From positions 1 through 64,000 of the forward strand of contig SADC01000478.1 in the NCBI GenBank assembly GCA_004194705.1: 64,000 bases of DNA. Direction: 5' to 3'. The translations under genes and the position numbers were made by a program. The notes under the pieces are model-generated. The model worked only from the letters and a program-made list of their open reading frames with translations. It did no database searches and was not told the origin of the DNA. The DNA is from Ditylenchus dipsaci (Eukaryota; Nematoda; Chromadorea; Rhabditida; Anguinidae). How positions within the stretch are numbered: position 1 is the first letter of the stretch; each line of letters starts with the position of its first letter. This document shows positions 61,956 to 64,000 of this stretch, piece by piece.

Positions 61956-62309
61956 AACTTAAAAATAATGCCTTTTTTGAACTTCTGAGGCGATTTTGAG
62001 TCGATATAGGGTGTTTGGAAACATTTTAAAAAAAAATCCATTTGGGGGGGGGTATACTCCTGTAGCGCCGATTATTATAATCTTACCTGCTGTATAATAA
62101 CCTCTTCAAATGGGACTGTCTCCCTACCAAGGTGACCCAAGTTCCCTTTTAAAGGGACCATGACCTTTTGGAGGGTTCAAATTGACCATTTAGTCTTTTG
62201 TCAATTTTTAGGTTTTTTCGTTGTTCTTTCATTTTTTTTACTTTTTTTTTCAATTTCATTAATGTTTTGGGACATTTATATGTTAATCTAGACATTCTTG
62301 GTCTATATT

Positions 62310-62565
62310 TTCATAAAATTTTAAACCCTACTATAGAATACCCCCCCCCAAAATCCGACCTTTTAAAACTTAAGTAAAAAGTACCCAAATTTCTGTCCCA
62401 GACCCCGGAAAATGTGCGCAAACTCTTCATTAGTCACAACTTCCGTACGCTGGCCTACCCCCAAGCCTAAGGGCTAATCCTAAACTTGTTGTTTGCAAGG
62501 GTAGTTACAGCGATTTTATAAGGTCGGATTTGGGGGGGGTATCTATAGTAGCGCCAAATTTTAAA
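62310..62565. mobile_element. MITE with CTATAGAATACCCCCCCCC ends, best copy
   Basis: The left CCCTACTATAGAATACCCCC then AAAATCCGACCTT pairs with AAGGTCGGATTTGGGGGGGG then TATCTATAGTAGCGCC. Inside are CAGACCCCGGAAAATGTGCG and CGTACGCTGGCCTACCCCCA. Related pieces lie at 31795-31990, 46075-46265 and 46260-46495. Confidence 0.8.
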
Positions 62566-62629
62566 GTGAAGAAAGGCTGCTACTGAAGTGCAATGTCAAA
62601 AGTCTTAATTTCACCAGAAAACTTTATAC

Positions 62630-63235
62630 TAACAAGGAGGATAGGGAAATGACCGTGCGATTTTAAGATATTTTTTTTACGAACGGGTAGAGAAACCTCT
62701 ACTTATTATGCTAGCCGCGACAGTTTTTGCTCAAACTTTAAGATGTAATGGTTTTTTGAGCGCGTGAAGAGTTTCAAAGTAGGTTCTGTGAAACATAAAC
62801 CAATTAAAGCACTTTCTAACAGTTGTGTTCCTTTTATGATGTCACAGATTCAATTTTTATTTTTAGTGCATTTGGCATTGAAAGCTAGTCCCATTTAGGA
62901 AAAACATTCTCAACTCGCTTATTATTTTAGTGATCAGCTAGAAAAAAGAAAATAAAAGTTGCACGCAGAGAAAATCGAAGCTGCGACATTTGAAAGGAAC
63001 ACAGTAACACTATCCACTGCGCCACGGAAACAACTGGTAGAAAGCGCTTTAATTAGTTTATGCTACACAGAGCTTTTCTTCAAACTCTTCACTTGCTTAA
63101 AAACCATTATACACTATAGTTTGGGCAAAAACCTCGCATCTAGCATAATAAAATGGGGTTTCTCTACCCGTTTGTAAAAATATCTTAAAAATCGCAGGGT
63201 CATTTCTCTACCCTCCCTTAGAAGGTTTTAATTTA
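62630..63235. mobile_element. Inverted-repeat element whose right arm carries a tRNA-like A box
   Basis: The arms 62630-62710 and 63165-63235 are inverse copies (AGGGAAATGACCGTGCGATT; ACGAACGGGTAGAGAAACC). In the right arm, minus strand 63037-62965 reads TTTCCGTGGCGCAGTGGATA then GTGTTACTGTG, with the consensus A box TGGCGCAGTGG, then GCAGCTTCGATTTTC. The left arm (62812-62865) has the neighbouring text with the A box deleted. Confidence 0.65.
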
Positions 63236-63264
63236 TATTTCTGTAGGACTTTTTTGTTTTTGCA

Positions 63265-63480
63265 CTATATTGTATCCCTGGATCTCAGCTTTATGACGAG
63301 CTATTAAACTCCACTGAGTCATTTTCGAAATGTGAAAACTCATGAGCTGGATAAAAATTACAGCAAATTCATTCAAAACTTATAAATCTTAAAAATTTTC
63401 TAACTCATGAATTTTCACATTTCAAAAATGGTTAAGTAGAGTCGGATAGCTCGTTATAAAGCTGGAATCCAGGGCTACAA
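63265..63480. repeat. Hairpin inverted repeat
   Basis: CCCTGGATCTCAGCTTTATG at the left and ATAAAGCTGGAATCCAGGG at the right, arms about 90 bp. It is followed by an irregular TTTCGTCCAAA word array (63515-63720). Confidence 0.75.
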
Positions 63481-63785
63481 GCAAGTGCAAAAAAAATAAA
63501 AAGGGTACACGGACATTCCGTCCAAAAACCGTTTCGTCCAAAGGCGGTTTCGTCCAAAAACGGCTTGTGCGTACAGCTCACTCTAAATGTAAGCAAAACA
63601 ACAGGACCGATCCTAGGTGTGCCTTTTTTGATGTTTTCGAAACAGACAGTATTTAAAAAAAACATAGAATAAAGTTCCGTCGCCAAACCACTTTGTCTAA
63701 ATCAATCTTTTTCGTCGAAAATCGATTGCTCAAGACACTTTACAAAAACTATTAGGTGGAAGGGGAGAGGGTTGGTAGTGGTATA

Positions 63786-63890
63786 CAGTCGAACCTCTAT
63801 GTTGCATCCTACAAGGGACCGGCCCTGGCCGGATGCAACATAGAAGTGGATGCAATATAGAGAGTTGCAACGTACAGGTTCGTATACCAA
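63786..63890. mobile_element. Degraded pogo-like MITE
   Basis: It starts TA|CAGTCGAACCTCTATG and repeats GATGCAACATAGA words around ACCGGCCCTGGCCGG, the same interior style as the elements at 44505 and 60881. The right end (about 63875-63890, AGGTTCGTATAC) is degenerate and the last bases cannot be fixed. Confidence 0.55.
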
Positions 63891-64000
63891 AGTGTGCCTA
63901 TAGTATAATATCAATACTTTTAATTAGTCAAAAATACACATAAAACTGATAAATCGATGCATAGCCTGAATATCGCATGACCTTTAGACAAACTTTTTCA

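Larger units (their letters stand above)
60655..62090. mobile_element. Outer inverted-repeat element enclosing several later insertions
   Basis: The left arm (60655-60795) and right arm (61960-62085) are inverse copies; both contain AACACCCTATATCGACTCAA-type sequence and a C or G homopolymer run. Inside are a second pair of arms (about 60788-60805 and 61130-61150), a module of the 55247-type family, the 176-bp pogo-like MITE and the 800-bp palindrome. Confidence 0.75.

Overview
This is animal (metazoan) nuclear DNA. It has spliced genes with GT/AG introns, many of them only 45-60 bp with T-rich acceptors ending in TTTTCAG or similar, mixed with multi-kilobase introns full of DNA transposons. 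It is AT-rich. I see no bacterial operons, ribosome-binding sites or CRISPR arrays. The main gene looks like Drosophila Uninflatable, so an ecdysozoan (arthropod, nematode or a related phylum) is my best guess. The sequence does not settle the phylum.

Gene content. One large + strand gene fills bases 4493-46021, with about 43 exons recognised. It encodes a mosaic type I membrane protein: EGF, Sushi/CCP, discoidin (F5/8C), HYR, cysteine-rich GCC2/GCC3-type repeats, a run of EGF repeats, a laminin-G/pentraxin-like domain, HYR and CCP again, a second copy of the unknown-domain plus GCC2/GCC3 module, two EGFs, a transmembrane helix and a cytoplasmic tail. The 5' end lies before base 1. Two minus-strand genes sit inside its largest introns: a four-helix membrane protein (about 16402-18751, probably with a further exon at 19679-19807) and a Rho-family GTPase (29416-30220). 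Past the 3' end are a two-exon 88-residue membrane protein (53524-53844, minus), remnants of a PIF/Harbinger transposase (58726-59350, minus), a possible first exon (60518-60628, plus) and a doubtful exon cluster near 56.7-57.0 kb. At least fifteen one- or two-base frame breaks fall inside otherwise well-preserved exons, including in Rho. They look like assembly indels more than decay.

Mobile DNA. Most of the rest is class II transposon material, mainly short inverted-repeat elements nested in one another. Target-site duplications can be read directly for five hAT-type insertions with exact 8-bp duplications, one similar insertion with a 7-bp duplication, two pogo-like TA insertions (one with a paralogous empty site inside this window), and a 2-kb TA-flanked element with a decayed coding region. 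Many elements have arms built from one short word repeated over and over, and elements with related cores or ends can carry different words. Several contain tRNA-like promoter boxes. Three unrelated satellites (51-, 18- and 14-bp units) share a GGTACC core.

Layout: 1-4490 repeats and a 51-bp satellite in an intron of the large gene; 4.5-15.98 kb exons with nested elements; 15.98-24.6 kb intron with the nested membrane-protein gene; 24.6-28.8 kb EGF, laminin-G/pentraxin, HYR and CCP exons; 28.8-38.3 kb intron with Rho, two hAT/Tc1-type insertions and large inverted repeats; 38.3-46.0 kb last exons; 46-64 kb intergenic DNA with satellites, elements and small genes.
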